Source: Capitella teleta
Taxonomy: Eukaryota; Annelida; Polychaeta; Capitellidae
DNA length: 64,000 nt
Direction of reading: 5' to 3'
Assembly (NCBI GenBank): GCA_000328365.1
Contig: KB294622.1
Location: 9,583-73,582 of the forward strand
Shown here: positions 1 to 11,649 of the stretch, in pieces
How the letters are laid out: the number at the start of each line of letters is the position of its first letter
How positions within the stretch are numbered: the stretch's first letter is position 1
Program-made: the position numbers and the translations under genes
Notes under the pieces: model-generated
Database searches by the model: none
Told to the model about the DNA's origin: nothing
What the model saw: only the letters and a program-made list of their open reading frames with translations

Positions 1-575
1 GTATATAAAATATCAATACGTTGACTGCCAAGACCTGCAAAAAGAGTTATAGCCTACTAAGTGCATCATCAAATAAAATTCAAAACTGATTGTTCCACTC
101 ACCTATTAATAATATTCCAATATTCCATGGCGATAATGGTATTAAAACTTAAGAATCGCAAGCAACGCGGTAAATAGACAGTATCTTCACAAAAGGACCG
201 AATGAACTTCCTGTCATGTGACATATGTCTGCGAGACTTCGTCGTAGGTCAAGAATAATATCGCGGCAGGAGTTGGTCACGGTCCAAGTTGAAGCAGCCC
301 ATACCGACCACGGGAATATTATGTTGAAATTGATTCCATTGGCGGATTGCTGCGGCTTCAAAATCGACATGTGTGTCAATTTCAGTCTTCTACAGAGAAC
401 AACAGACGATCTGAATTTTGCTCAAAAATCAACCAGACAATAGACGTGTCGATTTCATCTTGTAAATACAGTAATATGTGTCCTTGGCTCGATCGACAAT
501 AGAGTTCTTCGCATAAACTTGGTGTGACGCATTATGGTAAAGCGGCGATTGAGAAACACTGTGTGAAATTGGACC

Positions 576-617
<42 letters not shown>

Positions 618-998
618 ATTCCGTTCTGATCATTCTCTGAAGCGATTTGGTTGGAGGGTCACCATAACGCACCGGAATGCATAACGCAAAGTCTCTTTTG
701 CAAGTCGCGTATCCACCCTAATGGAGTATCTTTGGTCCGACGTTGTATAATATATATAGAGACCCCGCCTACAAATTTTATAAACAATTATCTGCTCTTG
801 AAAAATAATTGCATAATCTGAACGTGCATTTAAATAACATCCAGGATGCTCTTATCTGCGGTTATTATACAAAGTTCCCAGCGTTGCTTTTCTCAATAAT
901 ATGGTTTGGTCGCTGCTACATAAAAGCCTGTACATGACGCACATTACTCTTGATCCGTTTGAGCAATGTGATCTAGCAAAGCGTACGCGACAGCTTTG
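1..998. other. Non-coding stretch with a long A tract
   Basis: I see no gene here. Short open frames are not supported by any recognisable protein similarity or splice pattern. A run of about 34 A bases lies at 580-613; with no recognisable element upstream I cannot say whether it is a retroposon tail. Confidence 0.5.
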
Positions 999-1001
999 TA
1001 A

Positions 1002-2919
1002 AGCGCCGTTCACATAATGTGCGTGCGTCCGACACGTGCGTCCGACACGTGCGTCCGACACGTGCGTGCGGGAAACGCTGGAAGAGGCAGGAAGACGTCC
1101 GAGACGTTGTGCTGTTCATCCCAATTTACAAGAGGGACGAGCATGGATTCTATGGTGACAGAACAAGATCCCCACCCAGATAAATACACATGCACTATAA
1201 TAGGGGGCGGTCAGAAAAGACATTGAGAATGCTCCCAATCGGTTCAAGAATACGTTACACTGAGATACGTGTATACTTTCATATAATCTATTAGGTATCC
1301 GTGTCTCTAATTCCTGTACCCGCTTAATTGCTTATCAAAATGATTATCAATCCATACACATTAAATTTGATTTTTCTTTTTAATGCTGCACATTTGTATA
1401 GATAGTTTCACAATATATATAATAGAGATAATTATTGCTCATTAATAAATTATGAAATTAGGTTAGTTATATCGGTAACATATTACCCAGTACATACCAC
1501 ATATATGCATGAACGCGCGATTTGACCCTCATTATATAATTGAGAAAATGGCATATTAAAAAAAAAAAAACCACATGTTTACTAAAAACTGGACAATGAC
1601 AATAAAATTGACACTTTGAATAGACTTAATTATCAAATGGATTTAATGAGTTAAATAAATGCTATGAAATGAACATCAACATTCAATAATTAATTACACT
1701 ATAGTTATATTTCCCCGGCCTGCATTGCCAGGGCTATGACACTGAGCTCTGTCCCTTGATTACTGGGATGACTGGGACTTGGGGTCTGGAAAACATGAGA
1801 AGCTTGAAGAGAAGGTGCGTGGATTATTGAAGCATGGGCATCCGGAGTTCGGACTTGAAATGGAGCCGCCTCTGCCTTATGGAAGGGCTCCATAATCTGT
1901 AGTTGTAAAAGGCTCTTTTGCTCAAGTTGCATTCTCTGCATTCATCCGGCGCATGCTCAGAAGAAATGGTCTTTCGGATCGTCGTCAGTAGCCATCAACT
2001 GCCTCCACGTCTCCCGTGCGCCTCGAACAGGCTTGGTACGGCAGACGATGACCTGGACCGCTTACTCCGGAATGCCTGCTGGCTCTTATCCATTAGCATC
2101 ACGATCTGTTTCAAGACTGAAAAGAAAGAGGAGAGGAATTGCAATGCTGAATGCAATATAAACATTGTTGTTGACTAGATAATAACGCTATGGTTGTATA
2201 TAACGTTATTTTTACTAACTGCGATCTTAGGCAATCATAAAATATTAATTATTGTTGCCTATTCTTCGCTAGAAGCGTGGTAAGCGACAATTACAGAGTG
2301 AAAAAGAAAGATCGAAATTTTGACGCGAAACTGCAGCCGATCTTAGTATGGAAAACGAAAGTGATGTCGATTTTTGCGACTTTTACGAAGCCTTGGAAAG
2401 AATGTGTACTACAATGTACTACATCAGCGTCTTCTCAAATATTTTGACTTAAATAAAGGGAATTTTAAAGGACAGTCCATTCGACAATTGTTATTGTGTA
2501 CATATTACTCAAATGTGTTGTTTACAAAACATTCATTCATTAAAATTTACAATGAATAGGAAATTAGATTTGCACCTACCATCACTCCCAAGGTCTTCCG
2601 CAATTTGACTCCATATTATATTCTTTGTTTGTCCGGTACCTTTTCCCTCATCTTCTACAATCGTACAAGTTCAATAAGCGCCACCATTGGATCATTCTCT
2701 ATATTCGCTTTTCCTCAGGCCGGATGTTTCCTCTTTAAATTCCAATCGCCAAATGCAGTCGCGCATGCGCAGATCACGCCGCCCACATTCTATTTTCCAA
2801 ACCGACCCATCTGAATGCGTGCGTTTCCCGCACGCAGAAATGCAGCCGCAAATGTGAACGCGCAAACATAAAATAGTGAGATGGAAAATGCTCCGTGCGT
2901 GCGAGAAACGCATGGCGCT
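1002..2919 (-). mobile_element. Harbinger-like DNA element, internally decayed (tentative)
   Basis: The left end (AGCGCC at 1002) and right end (GGCGCT ending at 2919) are inverted, and both ends carry related GTGCGTGCG / GAAACGC subterminal sequence. The flanking bases are TAA on the left and TTA on the right, close to the 3-base TWA target duplication known for PIF/Harbinger elements. On the minus strand a decayed protein can be read: a MADF/Myb-like segment with IWSQIAEDLG near 2590-2620, and a glutamine-rich tail with MQRMQLEQKSLLQLQ near 1900-1941. A Myb/SANT-like accessory protein is typical of Harbinger elements. No DDE transposase was recognised, so this would be a non-autonomous relic. 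Family assignment is inference. Confidence 0.35.
1028..1066. repeat. 13-bp tandem repeat, three copies
   Basis: Three exact head-to-tail copies of TCCGACACGTGCG lie just inside the left end of the inverted-repeat element. Subterminal repeats of this kind are common in DNA transposons and may be transposase-binding sites. Confidence 0.8.
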
Positions 2920-3099
2920 TTAAGACAGTGTTACTGGATTGGAAATGGCTTAGATGCTCGATCTTAGATGTACGCTGATTCAGAGGATATTGATGATTTC
3001 CAGTTTATTGCTCCACTGTCGATGTCGACAACGAAGAATGGATTTGTATGACACCAATAAAATTACATTTGGTGGTTTAATGCATCACGCAAGATTTGT

Positions 3100-3770
3100 T
3101 TAATTAAGTGTATATGTTCCATACGCTTTGGCCTTTCTTCGGTTGCCGAATATCTGATCGAAAGAACACGGGGTGCTTTTCGTATTATTATTAATGGCAA
3201 AGTATAATGAACAGATCTGCATCCTTTCAGATCAGGGTGACATGCTTTTCATTGGCAATTGCAATCGTTGTTAGCCTGCAGTCTGAAGCACCATCAGCGT
3301 GTAAATTGCACTACACCCAACTCACTCTAACTGTAATGCAATCAGTCCTATGATTTTTCTGTTTGCTTTTTGAGTGGCCAAAGAGATTCTCCTTTTTACA
3401 TCTACAAGGCACATCTGGAGTGAAGCGAACCTTTACAGATTTTCTTTAGGAATTTTTGTTTTCTTTTTCTTTGACAGTGGCATCTTTTGATGTCGGTTCG
3501 TTATTATAATATAGCCATCAAAGACGACGACTGCTGCACGATAAAGCGCAAAACGAATTCTGAATAGATATGCATATATTATATGCATGCAGTCGATACG
3601 TGTATCGCCTTCGACCCAAGGGAGTCGATGAAGAATCGAGCCCTTATCTTTAGCACAATATAGGACTCGGTCGGCGGTGTGTAATGAAGTTGTTTTTGGT
3701 ATTAATTCGCCTATTCGGTTCCATATGACATCTGCCAGTACCGGCTTCACTGCTTTCTTCATCTCGTCGA
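3100..3770 (-). mobile_element. Decayed repeat-associated protein remnant
   Basis: The minus strand can be read as a degraded copy of a protein family that is very common in invertebrate repeat annotation. Recognisable blocks are AAVVVFDGY followed by a basic NRHQK segment (about 3470-3560), and then TLI-KDADLFIILCH-like sequence nearer 3200. These correspond in order to the family's VVFDGY and TLIGEDTDLLVLL blocks. The copy is broken many times. I do not remember the accepted family name and do not claim whether the parent is a DNA transposon or another class of element. Confidence 0.4.
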
Positions 3771-4304
3771 TACATTGATATATCCATGTAGCTGTCGGGT
3801 AGCTACATAGTTGAAAACTTCTGCTCGACCATCAATACTTTCATGAACTGCTACATATCGTTGAACATCAATTCAGGAATCCTTGTAGTTGGAGTTTTCT
3901 TGATCGTTTTCTTCGTAGTCAAGGTTACCGACTGATCGGTCCTATTGAAATTTTCCGTTTTCCGCAAAATTATCGACATTGGCAGTGACATCAGCAGTTA
4001 AAGCAGTTGAAATGTTGTGGAGTGACATTTCGGCGGCGAATGAGTGGCGCTCTGGATTGATCTCACTCAGATCTTCCGTTTGATGTGCTGTGTGTTTATG
4101 TTCAAATGGTAAACTTATCTTTGACCTAATCAAGGAAATTAATTAACAATTTTACCTATTTTCCACTGCAGGGATTTTGTCCGATTTTGAGCATGTTAAT
4201 AATTAAGGATGTCATTTCGCATGTATTCGACTAAAAATAAATTCTGTTACAATTTTGACCGGGACGACCCTTTTTCAGTTCTTATTTGACTGGCAATCTA
4301 CTCC

Positions 4305-4980
4305 TTGTTGAGAAAAAACTCAAAAATATTCTAAAATGTATCAATTATTAAAAAAAACAAAAAAAACAACAAATAACCCCCCCCCCCAAAAAAAAATAAA
4401 AAATAAAAAATAAAAAAAATAACTACATGGTAAGGATTGACTATATTATTCTGCGCCCATTTATGCATATAAATCAAGTAAAATGTCCATTTTAAATGTG
4501 GGAGGAACATTTAAATGTGAGTGGTGAGTGATCACGAAGAGAACAAAATCAGATGAGCCCCTGAACGAGCATTAATTAAGGAATGTCCTCTCTTGTATGG
4601 CGCTTCGATACAAACTCTCTACTTTGCTTTGATTTTATGAGATAAACATTGGTGCTACGGTCACAACAATAGCACTCTCAAACAAATAAATATATAAATA
4701 AATAAACAAACAAATAAATAAATAAACAAATAAATAGTACGCGAGTGTTGCCTTTATCATGCGTTCAATGAAACTTATTCATTGTCCAGGGCCCTGTTTA
4801 AAATAATGAGTGCACTCATTAATTTGTACTTAATTAACTAGCATTTAATCCTCTTAATTATTTTTTTGTGATTTTTACACTGTGATCTGTTTTGTAACAC
4901 TTGCTCAGAAATGCGTAGCACCATTGGAAAGCATTGAGATCTTTAACATGGAGTAGATAGACTACTTTTGGCCCACTCTG
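4305..4980 (-). mobile_element. Mariner-like MITE, copy 1
   Basis: Its right end reads TACTTTTGGCCCACTCTG and abuts TA (4981-4982). The interior matches, in reverse orientation, the element at 14785-15514 over several blocks, for example the segment around GAGCCCCTGAACGAGC at 4553-4575. The left end is eroded and no clear terminal repeat is left there, so the start is approximate. No transposase is encoded. Short A/T-rich tandem tracts (4370-4420 and 4680-4735) lie inside. Confidence 0.7.
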
Positions 4981-4989
4981 TAGATTAAA

Positions 4990-6840
4990 GCTGCGACAGT
5001 GAAAGTGAAAAAGAAATTCACAGAGAAAGAGCACAATATTATTAGATTTTTAATCGCTGGAAAGAAACGATCAAATAGCCAGGCGGAGGGGATTTTATTT
5101 GCTAGAGAGTCTTGAGAACCACAAATTGATAGAATCACTAGAATCGGTGAGTTATGTTGACTCTGCATTTCGGATAACTATCGATGCTTGTTTAGATGCA
5201 TCACTGCTAATGACTATCTGTACACCTTCATTTTCAATCAAAAGCATTCAATCTTTAATTAGCATAGAATTTATGTTTAATCATTCAAAAAATAAAATTG
5301 AAAGGCATCGAGAAGTTAGTGTTTTCGGAATTTCATTGAAACGGGGTTGGATGGATTTCCATGTCTAAATTGGGACAGGATCTTGGGATTCGGGAGCGTC
5401 GTCCTGGTGCAAGTAGATGGTATCCACATACATACTTCTATCCGTGTGTTAATTCTCGCTTGTAAAAATATCCTAGTTCCGTGTTTGCCAAATCTTATCT
5501 CAGCACCACCTTCAATCGATCTGTCACACCTGTTGCGAAGCGGTGACAAGTTGACGACACAAGAAGGCCGAGGCGCAAAGGGAGACATGTCTCCCGCCCT
5601 TCCCGCCAACCCTTAAAAGAGGAACGCTTCGGGGAGGCAGTCCTCTTCTTTTCTCGTGGAAATCTGAGTCTCAGAGCAGGTCAGTTCGAATTTGAAACGC
5701 AGAAGTTTGGGTGAATTTAACGAATAATTGGAAAATCTTGTTGTGGTTTAAAATTATTTATAAGTTATAAATAGATTGAGTCACATTTCCACTATTCTGA
5801 ATCGCTGTCATAGCATAATCGGGGTTTTCGTAGTTCATCAGCAATTGCCAGAAGAATATGAAGCACGCCATCTTCTTGTTTTTAAGTTGTTCGGTTTCGC
5901 CGCTTGACGGGGTATAGCGAAAAGTTAGCCGACCACTAGCTATTAATGAAATCAGGCGTGTCTTTTTATAGGCATGAAATGATGATTGCAATGTGCTCTT
6001 TTATTGCATGGGGTGTTAAACATTATCGTTTGATTGAATATTTATAATCATGGCTAGGACTTCAAGAGAAATATTACCAGGAAAGTTTTGTGCTGCGTAA
6101 GTCTATGTTCCCTACATGGCATGGCCAATCTGAAAATGAGAATAGCAGTGGGTTAAAATAAACTTTAAGAAATACTTTATACAAAATAACTAACTTACCA
6201 GACAAAATTGCAAGTAATATTTCTTTAAAAGTCACGTGATCACCTCTGGTGCCAATTTGAGTGAAGCAGGTTCGACGTTTCGTCAAAATTCGGCAACTCC
6301 TGATTTACGCGCTAATTCAAAATCGAGTTTAGACTATTAAACATTGAAAGATATCTCCGATATTTTCATTATAAACGCACCAAAGCAATGAAAAATAAAT
6401 ATGTTTGTAACATTTTGATGGGATTATTATAAAATAGTCAAATGAAGCCCAGAATAGAGCACTAGTACCGCCAGACAATTATGTTCCTTCTGGTGATTAA
6501 ATATTAATTAAAAGAGAAAAAACATTTTAAGATTTTACAATTATCTAAAAAACGCATTCTCGTGTCAATTTCTATGTATATTTGTTTATGAAATCAATGC
6601 ATCAGACGTAGGCCTAAAGGTCCGGTAAAAAGCGTTTCCGGTAATCATTTAAAGGTATTTTTACGTACTGGCAAAACTTTACGTAGCAATTAAGACGATT
6701 TGGGCTCAATATTTTATTTTCTCGAAAGAGCATCATTTTATCCCTTTTCGCAATATATTGATGCATCATGTTAGCAATTTAAATAATATCAAATCATCAA
6801 AATAGAGTGATATAATTATCCAGACATCCATTTTTCGAAA
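4990..6840. other. Intergenic, nothing recognised
   Basis: Overlapping open frames on both strands at 5316-5616 have no recognisable domain, splice sites or codon pattern that I can support as coding. No RNA gene or clear repeat was seen. Confidence 0.4.
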
Positions 6841-6844
6841 AGTC

Positions 6845-8000
6845 GCTTCTGTACCACCAACTTTTAGATGTATACTACCGCATTGGAGGACACATTGATG
6901 TTGTCTTTCTTGATTTTACGAAGGCTTTTGATTGTGTCTCGCATCGACTATTAATGTACAAAATTAAACATTATTATTGTATTAATGATAACCTGTTGGG
7001 CTGGCTACACAGTTATTTATCCTAACGCAAGCAGTGTACCGTTGTAGAAGGTGAAAACTCAAACTGGCTACCAGTACCCTTCGGTGTATCCCGTGGATCA
7101 ATTTTAGGCCCACTACTGTTCCTACTTTTTTATAAACGACATGCCCAAAGTTGCGGATAATTGCACGATGGTTCTTTTTACCGACAACAAGTGCTTTAAA
7201 TCTTGTGTTAGTCCAAATGACTGAGCTTTAACAAAGTGATCTTAATGCTTTACACGAGTGGAGTGTCATATGACAGATGTCTTTTAATGCGACAAAATGT
7301 AAAGCGTTATCTATTACTCGTTGTCATACTCCTATTCATTTTAACTATTGCATGAATGGTATTGTTCTTGAACATGGTGATGTTTTTAAAGATATTGGAG
7401 TGTTTATTGATCATACATATTAACTCAATATATAGTCTCAAAAGAAAATAAGATTTGTGGCATGATGAAAAGGTCTGTTGGTTTCAATGCTCCGACAATT
7501 GTTAAATTAATATTATATGATTCTTTATGCCGCAGCCATTTAGATTTTGCTTCGTCCGTCTGGTCTTCTCACTCGAAAAATAAGATTAAATTACTTGGTT
7601 GAGTCCAGAGGACTATAACCAGATACATTTTACACAATGTTGATATTGCTTATGTCGAGAGATGCCAATTGCTGAACATTTTACCCCTGTCTTTCAGAAG
7701 AGAACTGCGTGATCTTTTGTTTCTATTCAAATACCTTAGTAACTCTTTTAATGTTGATTTTACCTCAATCATTATAAAACTTGATTCCAGTTCGGGGCCA
7801 ACTGTCGAGCTTTTAACTCCATTCACAAGGACTGAGACTTTTAAAGGATCTTTTTTTAATCGATTTGTCTTCTTATAGAATATTTTACCGTTAGACATAC
7901 GCTCATGTTCACCAATCGATACCTTTAAACATATACTGATGTCTTTTTACACTCCCAAATTGGCTTTTAACGACGTGAATTTGGTGTCCTCGATTAAAAT
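6845..8000 (+). mobile_element. Decayed non-LTR retrotransposon (CR1/Jockey-type LINE), 3' part
   Basis: The plus strand reads reverse-transcriptase motifs in the correct order: DVVFLDFTKAFDCVSH (about 6900-6950), WLHSYL (about 7000-7020), PFGVSRGSILGPLLFL (about 7077-7125), and a later VLFTDN block in place of the usual YADD-type box. C-terminal LINE features follow: an RSHLDF-SSVW block near 7535-7570, ELRDLLFLFKYL near 7700-7735, and an NILPLDI-like end near 7880-7900. The frame is interrupted by several stops, so the copy is dead. The 5' endonuclease part is absent. CR1/Jockey placement rests on the motif style only. Confidence 0.85.
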
Positions 8001-9048
8001 CAGCGATCAGATATTGCGTGAAAATGTTATGAGAGGCTCACAAATCAAACTTTTGAAATGAGGCTTTGACAGTGTTAACGGTAGAAGTGCGCCCAATCAA
8101 AAACTAGTCATGCAAGGAAAATACTAAAGCTACGTGTGATCTTGTGAATAGTTACTCTAACTAACCTCCAAATATCACGTCTCTAGTTTTGCGCGTTCAG
8201 TGTTTGGCCGAGAACTTTTCGAACAACCCACATATGTTCGTATCCTTCATCACAAGAGTTTAGCAAACCGAAATGCGGGGGTGATTTTGAATCAAATTTC
8301 AAATTCCTTGTATTTATGTGATTGGATGGTTAGTATTCGCACGTGGAGTCAAACGAGATTTCTAGGCAAGACTCATGTCGTCAAAATGGCGGCAAAATTT
8401 CATTTCGTGATGCTCCTGTCTTATTGTGAATACAAGACTTCTATAGATTGACCTTAAGAGAGTATCGTACTTCTATAATAATATTTATGTCGCATACTTG
8501 TACATATAATACAAAAATAGGAGATTAATTAATTAATTAAGATGAAATAATTCAATCAAATAATACAAATAAAGAAGTCACAATCACCCACACTTTGCCG
8601 ATTGTCTGGTAATGCAGTTTCATTTAAAATCCTTTTCATCTTCTCTGAGTCGCATAAAATATCTCATAAAGCTGCTGCGGTTTGATTGGGCTCAAAAATC
8701 GGCTTTTTTGAGAGAAGTGGGTAGGTTGTTTATTTCCAGATAGTAACAACATGCATAATGGTAAAAGAGTCGGGTAATTGAGACTGGAAAGCACTCAGAA
8801 AAGTTTCCCTGAAGGTTACTGTTTAACGAAATTAAAAATAATATTAACCCAACGATATTATTGGATCCCTCACCCTCAGGGTCTTACCCGAAACGATGTC
8901 TCAAATCTTATCCACCAGAAACATCGAGAGGTGTATTATTATAGTCACGAAGGTGTTTGGAATCGTTTCTGGATTGCCAGGATTCAAGCTATAGACATTT
9001 GGCTACAGATCAGCCCACCAGACACGGCCTAAAACGGCGCATTACACT
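8000..9048. other. Intergenic, nothing recognised
   Basis: A plus-strand open frame at 8778-9032 has no recognisable domain. No RNA gene was seen. Confidence 0.4.
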
Positions 9049-9061
9049 CCATCTCTTGTGA

Positions 9062-9461
9062 GGGGCACTGAATAGATCAGTGGGTTAAACCGGCTGACTG
9101 CAATCCTATGCCGACCGTGGGTCGAGGTCCCGGGTGTGCCGAGACCCGTTCAGTCCACGGGCGTTATGATTGTGAATTATAATTGTAATTATAATTGCAA
9201 TTCGTTATAATTGCAATTCGTTATAATTGCAATTCGTTATAATTGTAATTCTTCGGTGACTCTGCAGTGCTGCCCAACTGCGTAACAAGGCCTGGCGCTG
9301 TGTACTACTGTCTATGGTGGCATGTAGGATAAAGAAAGAAAAACCTTGGGATTTATCGATAAGAGTAGGGGGAAAACCCCGGTCCCGGGCCTTTTGTTCT
9401 GGCGCCCGTATCCTCATATTGGTTTGGGTGGAGTCGTTAAACCCCATCACGCACGCATCAT
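9062..9461 (+). mobile_element. tRNA-derived SINE, copy 1
   Basis: The head (9062-9150) resembles a tRNA: an A-box-like TAGATCAGTGGG and a degraded B-box region around GGGTCGAGGTCCCGGG. The body shares GGGCGTTATGATTGTGAATT, CTCTGCAGTGCTGCCC, a GTACTACTGTCTATGGTGGCAT-type block (given here only in part) and GGGGGAAAACCCCGGTCCCG with the copy at 54392-54731. Imperfect 13-base direct repeats flank it (9049-9061 and 9462-9474, two mismatches), which fits an older insertion. It is longer than the 54 kb copy because of an internal 16-base tandem repeat at about 9203-9250. Confidence 0.85.
9203..9250. repeat. 16-bp tandem repeat within SINE copy 1
   Basis: CGTTATAATTGCAATT is repeated three times. 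The same position in the 54 kb copy has fewer units, so this is a variable tandem repeat in the SINE body. Confidence 0.75.
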
Positions 9462-10058
9462 CCATTTCTTGCGAGTGTGTTCTTTGAGTTCTGTATCATG
9501 TTGAAACAATGGAAGCATGAGAAAGATCATTATTAATGCAGCTCGATCGTGATTGATTGTTATGAAATATCTACTTTTATTGGGATCAGCTTAGCTTTGA
9601 CCTGATGTATGAATTATGCGGTACACCAGAAATAAAAAAGGAACAAGTAATTTTCGACATCCTGTATGTAGTTGGGCCTTGAACGCCGGTTAGGGTAAAA
9701 GGAGATTGGCTCAGTCGGAAGAAGGAATTTGGGGGTCGAGACTTCAATTAAGTACAGGATATTAGCAAGCCATCATAGTGAACAGAATGAGGCCTTTTGT
9801 CATAATATTATGATATCAGAGGAATGTGATTTCATGACTGACGCTATGGAAACGAAGGTACAATTATTTTGGAAACTTTCGTACAACGAACGTAATTCAT
9901 ATCCTGATTTGCTGTAAATAAACTAAATTACCCTCTATCATCTTCCACCAAATCATGGGCACAGAGAAAAGTAGCTGACACGTGACCTTCATGTAACCAC
10001 GTTTATGCCAATTATCCTATAAACTGTGTGTTGATGTGAAGCTTTTCCCTCCTCAGAA

Positions 10059-11201
10059 ATGGAGTTCAAATTGTTGACAGCTGAAACAACAACTTCTGCA
10101 ATATTCGCCACAGGAGCACAATTGTTCAATGATACAGTAAACGACTGCGTCAAAGACATCATGCAGTCGTCATTGTCGGAGTTTCGCCGCTACACTAACC
10201 TGATCGCAGTACCAATGGTTGTCGCTTTCGGAATCACTGGCAACGCAGCCGTCATTGCCGTTGTCAGCAGTGACCGCGTGTCCTTTGGCTTTCCCTCGAC
10301 GAAGCTTTTCGTCCGAGTACTGGCCGTGGCAGATATCTTCTACCTGATTGGATCGCCCTTTTTCCAAACGCTGCGTACTCTGCACTACGACACGACCTGG
10401 ATCCCGCACAGCCAACTCTTTCCGCTGGTCTACCCTTTCGTCTGGCCGTACATGGCCAGTGTGCAGACCCTGGAGACCTGGTTGGTGGTGGCTATCACCG
10501 CTGACCGCTACGTTGCTATCACATGGCCGATGAAAGCTGTCCAGTTGTGCACCGCGAAAAGAGCGGCTGTCCAAGTTGCAGTCATTGCTTTTGCGTCAGC
10601 TGTTTTCAATATTCCGCATTGGCTGGAGTTCCGAAGCGAACTAGGATCCAGGGAATGCAGAAGTATCAAAATCACTGCAATGTTTTCAAACGAGGTCTAC
10701 CAGATAACTTACTGGAGCGTTCTCACTCTGCTGTTCCGCTTTGGTCTACCCTTAGGTCTACTGACCTACCTGACCATACAGCTCATCCTCAGCGTGCGGT
10801 CAGCGGCCAGAACCAGAGCTGAACTGACCCATAAAAGCCGAAAGCGGTCATCCGAACGACAGATCACCTATGTCCTGCTATCCGTTGTCCTTCTCTTCGT
10901 CCTCTGCGAGACCATCGAGTTCGTCATGCACATCCTGCAGACACTGCGCTGGACGTGGTCTTTCTATGATGAACACGAAAATGTGGAGCTGCAGACAGCC
11001 TTCAATACCCTGGGCAACTTCACCCTGACCCTCAGCGCGTCCATGAATGTTGTCATATATTGCATCTTCGCCAAGAAATTTCGACAGCACTTTTTTTGGA
11101 TCATGATGCAGTGTGGAGCACGTGACCACAATGAACACAGTGATAGCACCCCTGATGCCATTTCAACGATTCAGAACACATGTCAGACCTCGAAAATGTG
11201 A
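10059..11201 (+). CDS. Rhodopsin-class GPCR, FMRFamide/neuropeptide-receptor-like
   Basis: One intronless frame of 380 residues with seven hydrophobic segments. TM1 carries GITGNAAV (N62, the 1.50 position). TM2 has LAVAD (D92). TM3 ends ITADRYVAITWP with the DRY motif at 149-151. TM7 ends ASMNVVIYCIFAKKFR, where NVVIY replaces the textbook NPxxY; this variant and the helix-8 FAKKFR are typical of FMRFamide-receptor-like proteins. A sequon (NDT, N24) lies in the N-terminal tail. It is predicted to sit in the plasma membrane and couple to G proteins; the ligand is unknown. No cysteine is found at the usual 3.25 position (Y125), although an extracellular-loop-2 cysteine is present in REC. A pyrimidine-rich CCTCCTCAG two bases before ATG could be the acceptor of a 5'-UTR intron. 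The call is confident for class A GPCR, moderate for subfamily. Confidence 0.93.
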   Translation: MEFKLLTAETTTSAIFATGAQLFNDTVNDCVKDIMQSSLSEFRRYTNLIAVPMVVAFGITGNAAVIAVVSSDRVSFGFPSTKLFVRVLAVADIFYLIGSPFFQTLRTLHYDTTWIPHSQLFPLVYPFVWPYMASVQTLETWLVVAITADRYVAITWPMKAVQLCTAKRAAVQVAVIAFASAVFNIPHWLEFRSELGSRECRSIKITAMFSNEVYQITYWSVLTLLFRFGLPLGLLTYLTIQLILSVRSAARTRAELTHKSRKRSSERQITYVLLSVVLLFVLCETIEFVMHILQTLRWTWSFYDEHENVELQTAFNTLGNFTLTLSASMNVVIYCIFAKKFRQHFFWIMMQCGARDHNEHSDSTPDAISTIQNTCQTSKM

Positions 11202-11360
11202 CATCAAAGCTGTATTTAAGGTCGCAAATGTCACCTCAACCGGTAAAAGTCGAATTACTTAAAACTCGTCAATTTTCTGTTGGCGCACCTACTTATAAGC
11301 AGTATTAGCATTTTCCTAACCAACATGCACCACTTCGCTACTTTGACCTCTTATCAAGAA

Positions 11361-11622
11361 CCACCGAGTAGCTCAATATCGGTTTGACCGCGATTATTTG
11401 TCGTCTTTTGTTCGATTGAGGCCCAGTCGGTCCAGAGGGCGTTATGATTGTGAGCCATTAAACGTTATGCATGTATTTCCTCTGCAGTGCTGCCCATCGG
11501 TATAATAAGACCAGGCAATATGTGCTACTATGTATGGTGGCATGCAGGATAAAGACCCCTTAGAGTTTATTAAAAGCGTAAGGAGTGATCCTGGTTCCAA
11601 GTTTCTACTCTGGCGCCACCGA
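11361..11622 (+). mobile_element. tRNA-derived SINE, copy 3 (degraded)
   Basis: It begins with a tRNA-like GAGTAGCTCAATATCGGTTTGA head and continues with GGGCGTTATGATTGTGA, CTCTGCAGTGCTGCCC, TGCTACTATGTATGGTGGCA and a diverged tail ending CTCTGGCGCC. These match the other two copies in order and orientation, but the A/T-rich centre is shorter and the tail is more diverged, so this is probably the oldest of the three. Confidence 0.75.
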
Positions 11623-11649
11623 GTGTTAAAAGAAAAAAACACTATGACC

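Noticed and set aside
5316-5616. Overlapping frames of 89-97 codons on opposite strands
   Set aside because: No domain, no splice context and no reason to prefer either strand.
8778-9032. Plus-strand frame of 84 codons before the SINE
   Set aside because: No recognisable similarity; likely chance in repeat-rich DNA.
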